This document shows, one piece after another, positions 16,895-25,627 of a stretch of DNA of 64,000 bases. Origin of the DNA: Cryobacterium tagatosivorans (GTDB lineage: Bacteria > Actinomycetota > Actinomycetes > Actinomycetales > Microbacteriaceae); assembly GCF_004402215.1 (NCBI RefSeq), contig NZ_SOEZ01000070.1, positions 1 to 64,000 of the forward strand. Direction: 5' to 3'. The position numbers were made by a program, and so were the translations under genes. Positions within the stretch are counted from its first letter, which is position 1, and each line of letters begins with the position of its first letter. The notes beneath the pieces are model-generated. The model worked only from the letters and a program-made list of their open reading frames with translations. It was not told the origin of the DNA and made no database searches.

Positions 16895-18166
16895 GTGACC
16901 GTGCAGACGGATCGACTCCAGCCCGCGGCGCCGGTCGGGCCGGATGCCGCGTCACGCGCGACCGCGGTCCTCGCGTCGCCGGGGACCCGGGCCCGCATCA
17001 GGCCCGCGTCGGAACGGTTGGCCCGCACGCTCTTCGCCGGCCTGGGCGTCACGGCGCTCTGCTTCGGCGCGCTCTCGGCGGACTCGTTCTTCCACCACAT
17101 CTGGAGCCCGGCCCCAGAGCTGGCGACGGCGGCCTGGCTGGTCTTCTTCGCGGTTCCGATCCTCGTCGGGATTTCCTCGTTCTGGGCGCCCCTGCGGGTG
17201 CTGCGCGGCTTCGCGATCGGCCAGAGCGTCTTCTTCTTCCTGATCATCGGGTTCTGGCTGGTCTTCCGGGCCGAGCCCCTTCCCGCCGGCGCGGACATCC
17301 CCTGGGTGATCTCGTACACGGCGGGCCCGACCATGGCGATCGCCGTGATCGCGGCCGACCGGGTGGCCTGGGTTCACATGGCCGGCGTCTGCCTGGCCAG
17401 CGGTCTGCTCCGCTCCGCCACCTCGGCAGACCCGAATCCCGCACTCGTCGGAGTGCAGGACGGCCTCTACGCCCTGCTCGCCCTCACGGTCTTCGTCGGT
17501 CTGTTCACGGTGACGCGGCAGAGAGCCGCGAGCGTCGACGCGGCCGAGGTCGTCGCGAACGCGGATGTGGCCGCGGCGGCCGCGCGGGTGGCCCGCACCC
17601 GGGAGCGGCTCACCATCGACGCGCTCGTGCACGACGGTGTCATTTCGACGCTGCTGATGGCCGGGCACGGCCGGGTGCCGACCCGGGTACTGTCGAGGCA
17701 CGCCGCCGACACCCTGATCCGGCTCGACGCGCTGCGGGCGCCGGTCCCGGGCCGGCCGGTGTCGGGAGCCGAGCTCGAGCATCGACTGGAACGGTTGACG
17801 GCGGAGCTGGCCCCGGACGCCACGGTCCGCTCGAACCTCGACGGAGACCTCGAGGTGCCCGCCGTCGCCGCCAACGCGCTCCTCGGCGCGGTCGGTGAAG
17901 CCCTGCGCAACTCGGAGGCCGCGGCCGACGGGGCGGGGATCGTCAGTTCCGTGGTGCGCACGGTGATCGTGCAGGCCAGGGCCGGCGGCATCCGGGTGGA
18001 AGTGCTCGACGACGGAGTGGGCTTCGACCTCAGCGCGGTCCCGCCCGAGCGGCTCGGCATCTCCGAGAGCATCATCGGGCGGATGCAGCGCGTCGCCGGC
18101 GGGTCGGCGGCCGTGCGGTCGTGGCCGGGTGCCGGAACCGAGGTGGTCGTCTCATGGACCCCGTGA
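16895..18166 (+). CDS. NarL-partner-type sensor histidine kinase
   Basis: A 423-residue protein. About six hydrophobic segments occupy residues 45-200. The phosphoacceptor box LVHDGVISTLLMAG is near 246-259, and the HATPase-like region (about 315-423) has GEALRNS as N-box, DDGVGFD as G1 and RLGIS as a reduced G2. It starts at GTG 16895. The 38-bp gap after the regulator gene contains repeats of the string CATCGTGACCGTG. It is probably the direct partner of the regulator at 16203. Confidence 0.85.
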   Translation: MTVQTDRLQPAAPVGPDAASRATAVLASPGTRARIRPASERLARTLFAGLGVTALCFGALSADSFFHHIWSPAPELATAAWLVFFAVPILVGISSFWAPLRVLRGFAIGQSVFFFLIIGFWLVFRAEPLPAGADIPWVISYTAGPTMAIAVIAADRVAWVHMAGVCLASGLLRSATSADPNPALVGVQDGLYALLALTVFVGLFTVTRQRAASVDAAEVVANADVAAAAARVARTRERLTIDALVHDGVISTLLMAGHGRVPTRVLSRHAADTLIRLDALRAPVPGRPVSGAELEHRLERLTAELAPDATVRSNLDGDLEVPAVAANALLGAVGEALRNSEAAADGAGIVSSVVRTVIVQARAGGIRVEVLDDGVGFDLSAVPPERLGISESIIGRMQRVAGGSAAVRSWPGAGTEVVVSWTP

Positions 18167-19185
18167 GCCAGGCGGCGACAGTCGGCATTCCGCTGGAGGG
18201 CATGGCCCGCCTGCCCCGGCGCCTGGCCCTGTTCATCGTGGTGCTCTTCGTCGCCGTACACGCGCTGCTGGCCTTCGCCGGCAACGACTCCGGATTGAAT
18301 GTGCTCCTGACCGCGATCAGCCTGGCGTCGGTGTCAGCCGCCGCCGTCTGGCTCGGCCTGTCCCGGCCGAACCGGCTGCCGATGCCCCGCACCGTCGGGA
18401 TCTTTGCGCTGTGCGCGGTGGCCGCGATCGTGACCTCCCTGCACGTCTCGCCGTTGGCGCGGGAACCGTTCGCGCACTGGCACCTCGGCGCGATCACCTT
18501 CGTGCTCGTGGTCTTCGCCGTGCGCGGCCGCCTCGCCGCCGCGTGGCTCGGCTACTTGGTGCTCGTTGCGATCGTGGCCGCGTGGGCGATCTCGTCCGGG
18601 CTCACGGCCGGTGACGGGGTGGGGCTGGTGCTCCGGCACGCCGCCACGCTCCTGGCCGCAACGCTCTTCGCGGTGGGGCTCAAGAGATCCCACGAAGCCC
18701 TCACGGTGCTGCATCGCGAACGCACCCAGCGCGCGGTGGTCGACGCCACCGCCGTGGCCGCCATCGAGGAGCGCGAGGCCCACCTCGCCCGGGTGAACGG
18801 GCTCGCCCGGCCCACGCTCGACCTGCTCGCCCGCTCGGCCGAACTCGACGACGAACTGCGTGCCGAATGCCTGCTCGTCGAGGCGACGCTGCGCGACGCC
18901 ATGCGCGGACGCGCCCTGTTCCTGGGCCCGGTGATCCGTGCGGCCCGTGCGGCGCGGATCCGCGGTGTCGAGGTGACCCTGCTCGACGACAGCGGCGACC
19001 AGCCTCCCGGCGAGCTGGCCGCGGTGGCCGCCGCAGTCGCCGGCGAATTGAGCGTGCTCAACTCCGGCCGCCTCACGGCGCGCGTGCTTCCCGCCGACCG
19101 GCCGGTGATCGCAACGATCGTCGTCGAGGCCACCGAACACCGGATTCTCATGGTCACACCGGCCGGCGACGTGGTCGAGGGCTAA
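18154..19185 (+). CDS. Kinase-like membrane protein without ATPase signatures
   Basis: A 343-residue protein; a GTG at 18163 giving a four-base overlap with the previous stop is an alternative start. About five to six hydrophobic segments occupy residues 20-165. A helical soluble region includes LHRERTQRAVVDATAVAAIEE and then LLARSAELDDELRAECLLVE. The helix-rich segment parallels residues ~235-290 of the protein at 14037. The C-terminus has EVTLLDDSGD but no N-box or glycine-rich ATP lid. I infer a degenerate histidine kinase or sensor that modulates the neighbouring kinase. It ends 31 bp from the convergent HNH gene. Confidence 0.65.
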   Translation: MDPVSQAATVGIPLEGMARLPRRLALFIVVLFVAVHALLAFAGNDSGLNVLLTAISLASVSAAAVWLGLSRPNRLPMPRTVGIFALCAVAAIVTSLHVSPLAREPFAHWHLGAITFVLVVFAVRGRLAAAWLGYLVLVAIVAAWAISSGLTAGDGVGLVLRHAATLLAATLFAVGLKRSHEALTVLHRERTQRAVVDATAVAAIEEREAHLARVNGLARPTLDLLARSAELDDELRAECLLVEATLRDAMRGRALFLGPVIRAARAARIRGVEVTLLDDSGDQPPGELAAVAAAVAGELSVLNSGRLTARVLPADRPVIATIVVEATEHRILMVTPAGDVVEG

Positions 19186-19216
19186 CACCTGCTGGCGTCG
19201 CTGCCCAGGATCGGGC

Positions 19217-20788
19217 TCACGAGTGGACTCCTGCAGCGGCACCGTCCGAATCGGTATCCGCCGAATTGGTGTTCGCCGAATCGATGTCGGCCGAATCGAC
19301 ATCCGCGGGCGGGAGGGTGACGGGTGAGCCGAGGTGGAGGGCGCTTTTGCTGTTGAGGCGGATCGGGGTTTGGTCGGGGTCGATTCCGGGTGGGGGGATG
19401 AGCCAGTAGGTCGCGGCTCCGTCTCGGGTGATTTTCCAGCCCTCGTTGTGGAGGCGGAGGTGGTCGGGTTTGCAGAGGAGGACCCCGTCGGCGATGTTGG
19501 TGAGGCCGGTCTGGGCGAGCCATTCGTTGATGTGGTGGCCTTCGGTCCAGGATGGCGGTTTGGTGCAGCCGGGCCAGAGGCAGCCGCCGTCGCGGACGGC
19601 GAGGGCGGCTTTCTGGGCTGGGGTGAAGAGGCGGTTTTCCCGGCCGAGGTCGACGGCCTGGCCCTGGTCGAAGGCGATCGCGGTGAATCCGGCGCAGAGG
19701 TGCCGGTCGATGTCGGTCAGCGGGATCGGGTCGGGATGACCCTCGATGGCACCATGCCCCTCGGTGGGGCTGTGGCCGGTGCTGCTGCGTTGGACGACGA
19801 CCCTGGCGGTGGGTCGGGAGCCGGAGAACACGGTGCCGGGGTCGGCGGTGATGGCGATGTGGATGAGTTCGATGAGGGTTTCCGCGTGGATCTGGTCGGT
19901 GCTGCGGGGGTCGTCGATGATTTTCTGGGCGCGGGCCTTACGTTCCTTGTCGACGAAGCGGGGGCCGCCGCGGCGGGGTCCGGTGAGCTGGCCGAGGACT
20001 TCGAGGAGGAAGGTGCCGTTTTCGGGGTTGAGCTCGAAGTCGCCGTGGACCATCCCGTTGGGTTTGCGCCAGGTGCGGAGGTATTGCGCGGCGCGCATGG
20101 CGTCGGCGCGGGCGGCGATGCCGGTCTCGTCGATCTGGTCCCGGGCGTGCCGGGCCGCGGTGAACGCTTGCTCCGCGTTCAGGCCCTGGCTCGCGGCAAT
20201 CCCGCGATCGCTGGTGCGGACATCCGCGCAGCGTTCGATCAGCGCGGTCAGGGCGTCGCGGAGCATGTCCGGGGTGACGCCGGCGGCTGGTTCGCCCAGG
20301 CCCTTGCGGAGGTAGCCGGCGGTGTCGAGGCCGATCCGGCCGGCGGTGACTGCGTCGCCGAGCGGCGCGTGCCAGGGCGTCTCGAGGGCGACGGCCGGGA
20401 GGTCCCACTCGGGGTGCTCCGCGGCCTGGTCGGCGGCGTGTTTGGCGAGCTGTTCGGCGGCTTCGGCTTCGGCCATCATCGTGCCGACGTCCACGAGCCG
20501 GCGGGAGTCGACGCGGGAGCCGCCGGAGAGGGACTGCACCATCGCTTCGGGACTCTGGTGGCCCTTGCGCCGGGCCAGGCCGGCCTGGCCGAGGGCCCAG
20601 TCGGAGCGGCGGGCGATCTCGGCCGCGGACAGGGCCGCGTATTTCGTGGTTTCGCCCACGTGCGCGGCGATGCTCTTGTGGGTGGCCTCCAGGTCGTCGT
20701 CGGTCAGGGCGGCGAACGCGGCCGCGTCCAGCCGCTCGCCGGCGAGGGAGCCGGTGAGGGAACTGAATACAGCTTCGATGCTTGCCAT
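19217..20788 (-). CDS. DUF222 / HNH endonuclease-domain protein (13E12 repeat family)
   Basis: A 523-residue protein. The N-terminal DUF222 region (about 20-370) is followed by an HNH nuclease motif around residues 400-450 with CLWPGC, the HH of EGHHINEW, and CKPDHLRLHN supplying metal and catalytic residues. The family is abundant and multicopy in actinobacteria; members are suspected mobile or DNA-repair-related nucleases, but the function is not established. The last ~40 residues are an acidic low-complexity tail built from a 15-bp repeat. It is convergent with the signalling cluster and divergent from the subtilase gene. Confidence 0.85.
   Translation of the reverse strand: MASIEAVFSSLTGSLAGERLDAAAFAALTDDDLEATHKSIAAHVGETTKYAALSAAEIARRSDWALGQAGLARRKGHQSPEAMVQSLSGGSRVDSRRLVDVGTMMAEAEAAEQLAKHAADQAAEHPEWDLPAVALETPWHAPLGDAVTAGRIGLDTAGYLRKGLGEPAAGVTPDMLRDALTALIERCADVRTSDRGIAASQGLNAEQAFTAARHARDQIDETGIAARADAMRAAQYLRTWRKPNGMVHGDFELNPENGTFLLEVLGQLTGPRRGGPRFVDKERKARAQKIIDDPRSTDQIHAETLIELIHIAITADPGTVFSGSRPTARVVVQRSSTGHSPTEGHGAIEGHPDPIPLTDIDRHLCAGFTAIAFDQGQAVDLGRENRLFTPAQKAALAVRDGGCLWPGCTKPPSWTEGHHINEWLAQTGLTNIADGVLLCKPDHLRLHNEGWKITRDGAATYWLIPPPGIDPDQTPIRLNSKSALHLGSPVTLPPADVDSADIDSANTNSADTDSDGAAAGVHS
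19246..19305 (-). repeat. Four 15-bp tandem repeats in the HNH gene tail
   Basis: The hexamer CCGAAT recurs at 19246, 19261, 19276 and 19291, exactly 15 bp apart. On the minus strand it encodes a five-residue DSA(D/N)(I/T)-type repeat just before the C-terminus. The array probably varies in length between strains. Confidence 0.75.
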
Positions 20789-21005
20789 ACTGAGATTCTC
20801 TCAGTAACCACCGACATTCGTAGCTACGTTCACCCTCCGGAGACAAGAACCTGCTGCCCCGCCCTGTGGAGGACAAGAGCCAGCCATGTCAGGACCCCCT
20901 GCAATTGGGGGCGTAACCCCGCCATATCTCCGAACGCACGCGGAATCTCGGATGGTAGCTTTCCGGTGGTGCTCGATTTCGCACCGTTCCAGACGAGGGA
21001 ATCAC
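20789..21005. other. Divergent intergenic region between HNH and subtilase genes
   Basis: This 217-bp stretch must hold both promoters. It contains a small hairpin CCCCC-TGCAATT-GGGGG at about 20901-20917 and the Shine-Dalgarno GAGGGA (20995-21000) for the subtilase ATG at 21006. I see no convincing coding sequence in it. Confidence 0.5.
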
Positions 21006-23120
21006 ATGGCACGCAACGGCAGCTACGGCTTCGGACGAGCCGCGTTTGCGGTCATCTCCGCGACGGTGTTGGCGCTGGGATGCGTCGGCCCCGCTCACGC
21101 AGTTACGGGACTCGCAGCGATGGCAATCACGGCACCCGCAACCACAGCAACCGAAACCGAAACCTACATCGTTGACGCCGCGACCCTCGCCGCCTTGAAC
21201 TCTGCGGTCGCCCCTCTGCCCGACGCCGACGTCGAGGTTCTCCCCGAGCTGGGCAAGGCGATCGTCGACCTCACGGCAGCCCAGGCCACGCGGCTGGATG
21301 CCACCCCCGGCGTCACCGTCGCCGCGGACGAGATACTGTCCCTCGCCGACGCGCAGGACAGCGCCCCCTGGAACCTTGACCGGCTCGACCAGTCCACTCC
21401 GTCGGTCGGTGTCGGCACGCAGCTGGGACAGTACTGGTACCCGCACTCCGCCGGCTCTGGTGTGCGCATCTACATCGTCGACTCCGGCGTCTGGGCGGGC
21501 CACCCGGACTTCGCCGGCCGCATCATCGACGGGTACGACGCGATCGGGCAACTCGAAGGCCCGACCAGCGACTGCAACGGCCACGGCACCGCCGTCGCAT
21601 CTGCGGCCGCCGGCACGGTGAACGGCGCAGCCAAGCTCGCGACGATTGTCCCCGTCAAGGTGGCTGATTGCCTGGGCCACGCCAGCACGTCCGCGGTCAT
21701 CGACGGCCTCAACTGGATCGCCGCCTCGAACCCCGCGGACACACCCGCCGCGATCAACATCAGCCTCGGCGCCCTGGACAAAGACGGCAGCGCGGGCTAC
21801 GCGCTGATGGAGGATGCCGTCGCCACCATCGTCGCCCAGGGATTCTTCGTCTCCATCGCCGCCGGCAATGAGGGCTTCGGAGACGCGGTTCCTGAAGCCT
21901 GCCAGTTCAGCCCGGCCCGCACGCCCACGGCCTTCACCGCCGGTGCCGCCGACGCCTGGCTGGACGAAGCCGGGGTGGAGGGACGCGCGTGGTTCTCCAA
22001 CGCCGGCTCCTGCGTCGACGCCTTCGCGCCCGGCGTGAACATCATGACCGCTAGTCTGAACGGCGCACCAGACGCCCCACGCGACGGCACGAGCTTCGGG
22101 GCGCCCATGGTTACCGGTCTCGCCGCCCTCCACCTCGCCGACCATGCCTCCGACACCCCGCAGCAGACGACGGATGCCCTCCTCGCCTCCGCGCAGACGG
22201 GCGCGCTTGCCGACACACCCGCCCGGCGGCTCGACTCCACCATCCACTACGACAGTTCGACCTCAGCCTCGACGGTCGTCACCCCGAGCCCGAATCTTCT
22301 GGTCCGCACGCCGGCGCCGGTTCCCCCGACCCCCGGCGCGGTCGCCAACTTCCGCAGTTCGGCGCGCACCGCCACGTCGCTCACGTTCGCCTGGGACGAG
22401 CCGACCGACGTGCGCCTGACGATCGAGGGAGGAGGCCGGGCGGCCGCCTTCGTCAACGTCGCCGGCACGGAGCACACGTTCACCGGCCTCACCGGAACGA
22501 CAACGTACACGGTCACCGCGACGGCACTCTCCGACGGCCTGCTCGGGGCGACCTCGACCACATTGGCCGCAATCACCAGCGTCGGCATCCTCGCCACAGC
22601 GACGCCGACGATCAGCGGAACGATGAAGGTCGGCTACGTACTCACGGCTACCGCCGGGGTCTGGGGCCCACCGACGGTGACCCTGCGCGCCCAGTGGTAC
22701 CGCTCGGGCGTCGCAATCGCCGGGGCAACGGCAAGGACGTACAAGGTGGGGCCGGCCGACGTCGGCAAGGCAATATCCGTGAGGGTGACCGGGTCCAGGG
22801 CCGGGTACACCACCGCGACAAGCGCGTCGTCGGCCCGTACCGTCGTCGTCCTCGGCTCCCTGGTCGCCCCGACGCCCACGATCAGCGGCACCAGGAGGTC
22901 CGGATACACCCTGACGGCGAACGGCATCTGGGGCCCGGGCGCGGTAGCCCTGACCTACCGCTGGTACCGATCCGGCGTGCCGATCAAGTGGGCGACGGCG
23001 AAGACGTACCGGCTCACCTACGCCGACCGCTTCGACACGATCCGAGTTCGGGTGACCGGCATCAAGACCGGGTACACGGGGGTCGGCCGGTACTCCGCGC
23101 CCACCGTCAGGATTCCCTAA
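21006..23120 (+). CDS. Secreted subtilisin-like serine protease with FnIII and Ig-like repeats
   Basis: A 704-residue exported protein. The signal peptide covers about residues 1-36 (basic MARNGSYGFGR, hydrophobic core, AHA cleavage site). An inhibitor I9-like propeptide follows (about 50-115). The S8 domain has D159 in YIVDSGV, H193 in CNGHGTA and S363 in GTSFGAP, so the triad is intact. A fibronectin-III-like domain (about 445-515) and two Ig-like repeats (about 530-705), each with TPTISGT and WYRSG, complete the protein. Such repeats are common in Microbacteriaceae surface proteins (recollection). There is no sorting signal or C-terminal TM, so it is probably released or bound through the repeats. 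Confidence 0.92.
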   Translation: MARNGSYGFGRAAFAVISATVLALGCVGPAHAVTGLAAMAITAPATTATETETYIVDAATLAALNSAVAPLPDADVEVLPELGKAIVDLTAAQATRLDATPGVTVAADEILSLADAQDSAPWNLDRLDQSTPSVGVGTQLGQYWYPHSAGSGVRIYIVDSGVWAGHPDFAGRIIDGYDAIGQLEGPTSDCNGHGTAVASAAAGTVNGAAKLATIVPVKVADCLGHASTSAVIDGLNWIAASNPADTPAAINISLGALDKDGSAGYALMEDAVATIVAQGFFVSIAAGNEGFGDAVPEACQFSPARTPTAFTAGAADAWLDEAGVEGRAWFSNAGSCVDAFAPGVNIMTASLNGAPDAPRDGTSFGAPMVTGLAALHLADHASDTPQQTTDALLASAQTGALADTPARRLDSTIHYDSSTSASTVVTPSPNLLVRTPAPVPPTPGAVANFRSSARTATSLTFAWDEPTDVRLTIEGGGRAAAFVNVAGTEHTFTGLTGTTTYTVTATALSDGLLGATSTTLAAITSVGILATATPTISGTMKVGYVLTATAGVWGPPTVTLRAQWYRSGVAIAGATARTYKVGPADVGKAISVRVTGSRAGYTTATSASSARTVVVLGSLVAPTPTISGTRRSGYTLTANGIWGPGAVALTYRWYRSGVPIKWATAKTYRLTYADRFDTIRVRVTGIKTGYTGVGRYSAPTVRIP

Positions 23121-23199
23121 AGGCCGGACGCACGAACGGATGCCGCGAGAAGGGAACCCGCCGGCGCCGACGGACTCCCTGCTTGGCGCGCAACACTCG

Positions 23200-23334
23200 C
23201 TAGTGCTTCTTCAGGTGTGAAACCGGATCCGCTGCGGTCTCCGTCATGCCCTTGGAACGCTTCGCGGCGCGCTTTTCCTTGATGGATTTGCCCGGCTTCT
23301 TCGTGTCGTGCCGGTGCGGTGATTTGTCAGGCAT
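23200..23334 (-). CDS. Small basic conserved hypothetical protein (44 aa)
   Basis: A short minus-strand gene starting at ATG 23334. AGGGAG lies seven bases upstream (23346-23341 on the minus strand). The 44-residue product starts MPDKSPHR, is rich in Lys/Arg (KKPGKSIKEKRAAKRSKG) and ends LKKH. I recall a family of similarly short MPDKSP-type proteins in actinobacteria with no assigned function. There is no membrane segment. It lies in what would otherwise be a 450-bp gap. Confidence 0.7.
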   Translation of the reverse strand: MPDKSPHRHDTKKPGKSIKEKRAAKRSKGMTETAADPVSHLKKH

Positions 23335-23571
23335 TTCATGCTCCCTAGCTAGAGGGCCAGGGCTGAGTTCGCGATGACCCTCAGGGAAACGGTACGCCGA
23401 TTCGCCGCGATTGTAATCGGTTGGTCAGGCTTGTTTTTTTCAGGGGCACCCAAACAGGCCGCGAGTCTACCCCCGCCAAAGGGGTGGTCGACGCGCGGCG
23501 TGTGCGACTATAGAAAAGAGAAATTCCCGCTTACGGCAGTTTCCATGAGTTCTATCCCTGGAGGCTGTCGC
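23335..23571. promoter_or_regulatory. Promoter region of the exopolysaccharide operon
   Basis: This 237-bp region separates the 44-aa gene from the Wzz-type gene. It has TATAGA at 23509-23514 as a likely -10, a T-run at about 23431-23440, and TGGAGG at 23559-23564 as the ribosome-binding site. An open reading frame continues upstream from the Wzz gene, but its predicted peptide is not Wzz-like. Confidence 0.45.
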
Positions 23572-25014
23572 GTGGAGTTGAAAGACTACGTCAGGATCTT
23601 TCACAAGAGCTGGATCGTGATTGTGGCGTTTGTGCTGTTCGGGATCGCTGGCGCGGCCGCATACTCCATCACGGTGACACCCAAGTACATTGCCAGTACT
23701 CAGCTCTACGTTTCGGTGCAGGCGGCCGCGGGCTCTGGAACCACAGACCTGGTGCAAGGGACGAGTTTTGCCCGCCAGGCGGTGAGCTCGTACGTGGACA
23801 TTGTCAACAGCGCCATTGTGCTTGACGATGTGATCAAGGAGTTGAGGCTAGACCTCACTGCGGGGCAGCTTGCACCGATGGTCTCGTCGTCGACCCCATT
23901 GAACACCGTGCTGATCGACATCTCGGTAACCAACAGCGACCCGGTGCTCGCAGCCAAGATTGCGAATTCTGTGGGGACGAACTTTGGCCGCATTGTCGTG
24001 GACCAGTTGGAGAAGCCTGACGGCGACGCTGTGAGTCCCGTGAAAATCGAAACGATCCAACCTGCTCTGGTGCCGGGCAAGCCAGCAAGCCCGAACACCC
24101 CAATGAATATTGTCCTGGGGCTGCTCGTCGGTCTGGCCATAGGCGTTGCCTTCGCCGTCCTGCGCAGCGTCCTCGACACGCGTGTCCATAGCCTCCGCGA
24201 CATCGAACTCGTGACGGACACCCCGATGCTCGGCGGAATCACCTTCGACCCCGAGGCGAAGAAGCGGCCCCTGGTCGTGCACGCGGACCCCAAGAACCCG
24301 CGAGCCGAATCCTTCCGCAGCCTGCGCACCAACCTCCAGTTCGTCAACGTCGAGGGCGGTCCGCGCAGCTTCGTCGTCACCAGTTCTGTGCCCGGTGAGG
24401 GCAAGAGCACGACCACCGCCAACCTGGCCATCGCGCTGGCCGAAACCGGCGCACGCGTTGCCCTCATCGACGGCGACCTGCGGCTTCCCCGCCTGGCCGA
24501 CTACCTCGGCATCGAGGGTGGCGTGGGGCTTACCGACGTATTGATCGGCCGTGCCGAACTCGCCGATGTGCTGCAGAAGTGGGGCCGGGGCAAGCTCTTC
24601 GTTCTGCCCAGCGGTCGCGTTCCCCCGAACCCCAGCGAGCTCCTTGGCTCGGCGGCCATGGCTCGCCTGCTCGCCTCACTGACCGAGCAGTTCGACATCG
24701 TCATCATCGACGCACCGCCGCTTCTGCTGGTGACGGATGCCGCCGTGCTGAGCAAGCTCTGCGGTGGCGCCCTCATGGTGGTCGCCTCGGGCCGCACCAA
24801 GCGCAACGAACTCGCCGGTGCCGTCAAGGCGCTCGAACGGGTCGGCAGTCGGCTGGTCGGCGTGATCATCACGATGCTTCCCACGAAGGGGCCGGACTCC
24901 TACGGCTACGGGCAGTACAGCTACGGAACCGTGCACGAAGACGACGCTCCCGCGGAAACGCCCGCCGAAGGCCGCGCCGCGCGCAAGCAGCGTCGCAGGG
25001 TAAAGACCGCCTAA
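23572..25014 (+). CDS. Wzz / BY-kinase: polysaccharide co-polymerase with tyrosine autokinase domain
   Basis: A 480-residue protein starting at GTG 23572, chosen for its TGGAGG box and the family-typical start (V)ELKDYVRIF. The Wzz domain is bounded by TM1 (about 14-36) and TM2 (about 180-202). The cytoplasmic BY-kinase has Walker A PGEGKST at about 273-279, Walker A' VALIDGDLRLP near 300, and Walker B VIIDAPP near 378. A C-terminal Tyr cluster SYGYGQYSYG is the likely autophosphorylation site. It controls polymer length and export. Its stop overlaps the next gene, the cognate phosphatase. Confidence 0.93.
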   Translation: MELKDYVRIFHKSWIVIVAFVLFGIAGAAAYSITVTPKYIASTQLYVSVQAAAGSGTTDLVQGTSFARQAVSSYVDIVNSAIVLDDVIKELRLDLTAGQLAPMVSSSTPLNTVLIDISVTNSDPVLAAKIANSVGTNFGRIVVDQLEKPDGDAVSPVKIETIQPALVPGKPASPNTPMNIVLGLLVGLAIGVAFAVLRSVLDTRVHSLRDIELVTDTPMLGGITFDPEAKKRPLVVHADPKNPRAESFRSLRTNLQFVNVEGGPRSFVVTSSVPGEGKSTTTANLAIALAETGARVALIDGDLRLPRLADYLGIEGGVGLTDVLIGRAELADVLQKWGRGKLFVLPSGRVPPNPSELLGSAAMARLLASLTEQFDIVIIDAPPLLLVTDAAVLSKLCGGALMVVASGRTKRNELAGAVKALERVGSRLVGVIITMLPTKGPDSYGYGQYSYGTVHEDDAPAETPAEGRAARKQRRRVKTA

Positions 25015-25619
25015 TGGGGAACTTCTCGATCCTCACAGTCTGCTCAGGAAACATCTGCCGTTCGCCGCTGGCCGAACGGCTGCTCGTAGCAGGGCTGGCT
25101 CAGTGGCCCCAGGTCTCGGTTTCCAGCGCCGGCACCATCGGCATGACCGGGCACCCAATGACCGACCAGGCCGCCGCCCTCGCGCGGCAGTTCGGCGGGG
25201 ACCCGACGGGCCACGCAGCCCGGGAACTCACCGCGCAACAGCTCACCGACGCCGACCTCGTCTTCGCCATGTCCCGTGAGCACCGCCGTGCAATCGCCGA
25301 GCTCGCGCCGCGCGCCATCCGATACACGTTCACCATTCGCGAGTTCGCCCGTCTGATCAGCGGGGTGACCGACCTGGATCTGGACGACACGGCCGGCTTG
25401 CCCGCCGACGACATCGCAGGAAGGTTTGCCTCCCTGCTTGAGGTGGCCGCCTCCCAGCGCGGGATCGTCGCACCCGCCCTGTCTGCCGATGACGATGACG
25501 TTGTCGACCCGTACCGCCGAAGCGACGAGACCTATGCCGAGTCCGCTCGGCAGCTGGTTCCCGCCGTCGATGCTGTCGTGTCGCTGTTCCAGCGTGCCGC
25601 GACGGTGACCCGCAGCTAG
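25014..25619 (+). CDS. Low-molecular-weight protein-tyrosine phosphatase
   Basis: A 201-residue phosphatase. The CX5R loop is CSGNICRS at about residues 10-17, and the general-acid DPY occurs near 164-166. ATG 25014 overlaps the kinase stop (TAATG). By family precedent (Wzb/PtpA-type) it dephosphorylates the upstream BY-kinase. The protein is longer than usual (about 150) because of an insertion around residues 105-160. Confidence 0.9.
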   Translation: MGNFSILTVCSGNICRSPLAERLLVAGLAQWPQVSVSSAGTIGMTGHPMTDQAAALARQFGGDPTGHAARELTAQQLTDADLVFAMSREHRRAIAELAPRAIRYTFTIREFARLISGVTDLDLDDTAGLPADDIAGRFASLLEVAASQRGIVAPALSADDDDVVDPYRRSDETYAESARQLVPAVDAVVSLFQRAATVTRS

Positions 25620-25627
25620 GCGACGCC

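Noticed and set aside
20889-22247. 452-residue minus-strand frame opposite the subtilase
   Set aside because: The subtilase triad and signal peptide are intact on the plus strand; the antisense frame is Gly/Arg/Asp-rich without motifs.
19217-23120. Defence island based on the HNH protein, subtilase and nearby ATPase
   Set aside because: The genes are not adjacent in an operon, the subtilase has a signal peptide and surface repeats, and DUF222-HNH proteins are common housekeeping-like multicopy genes.
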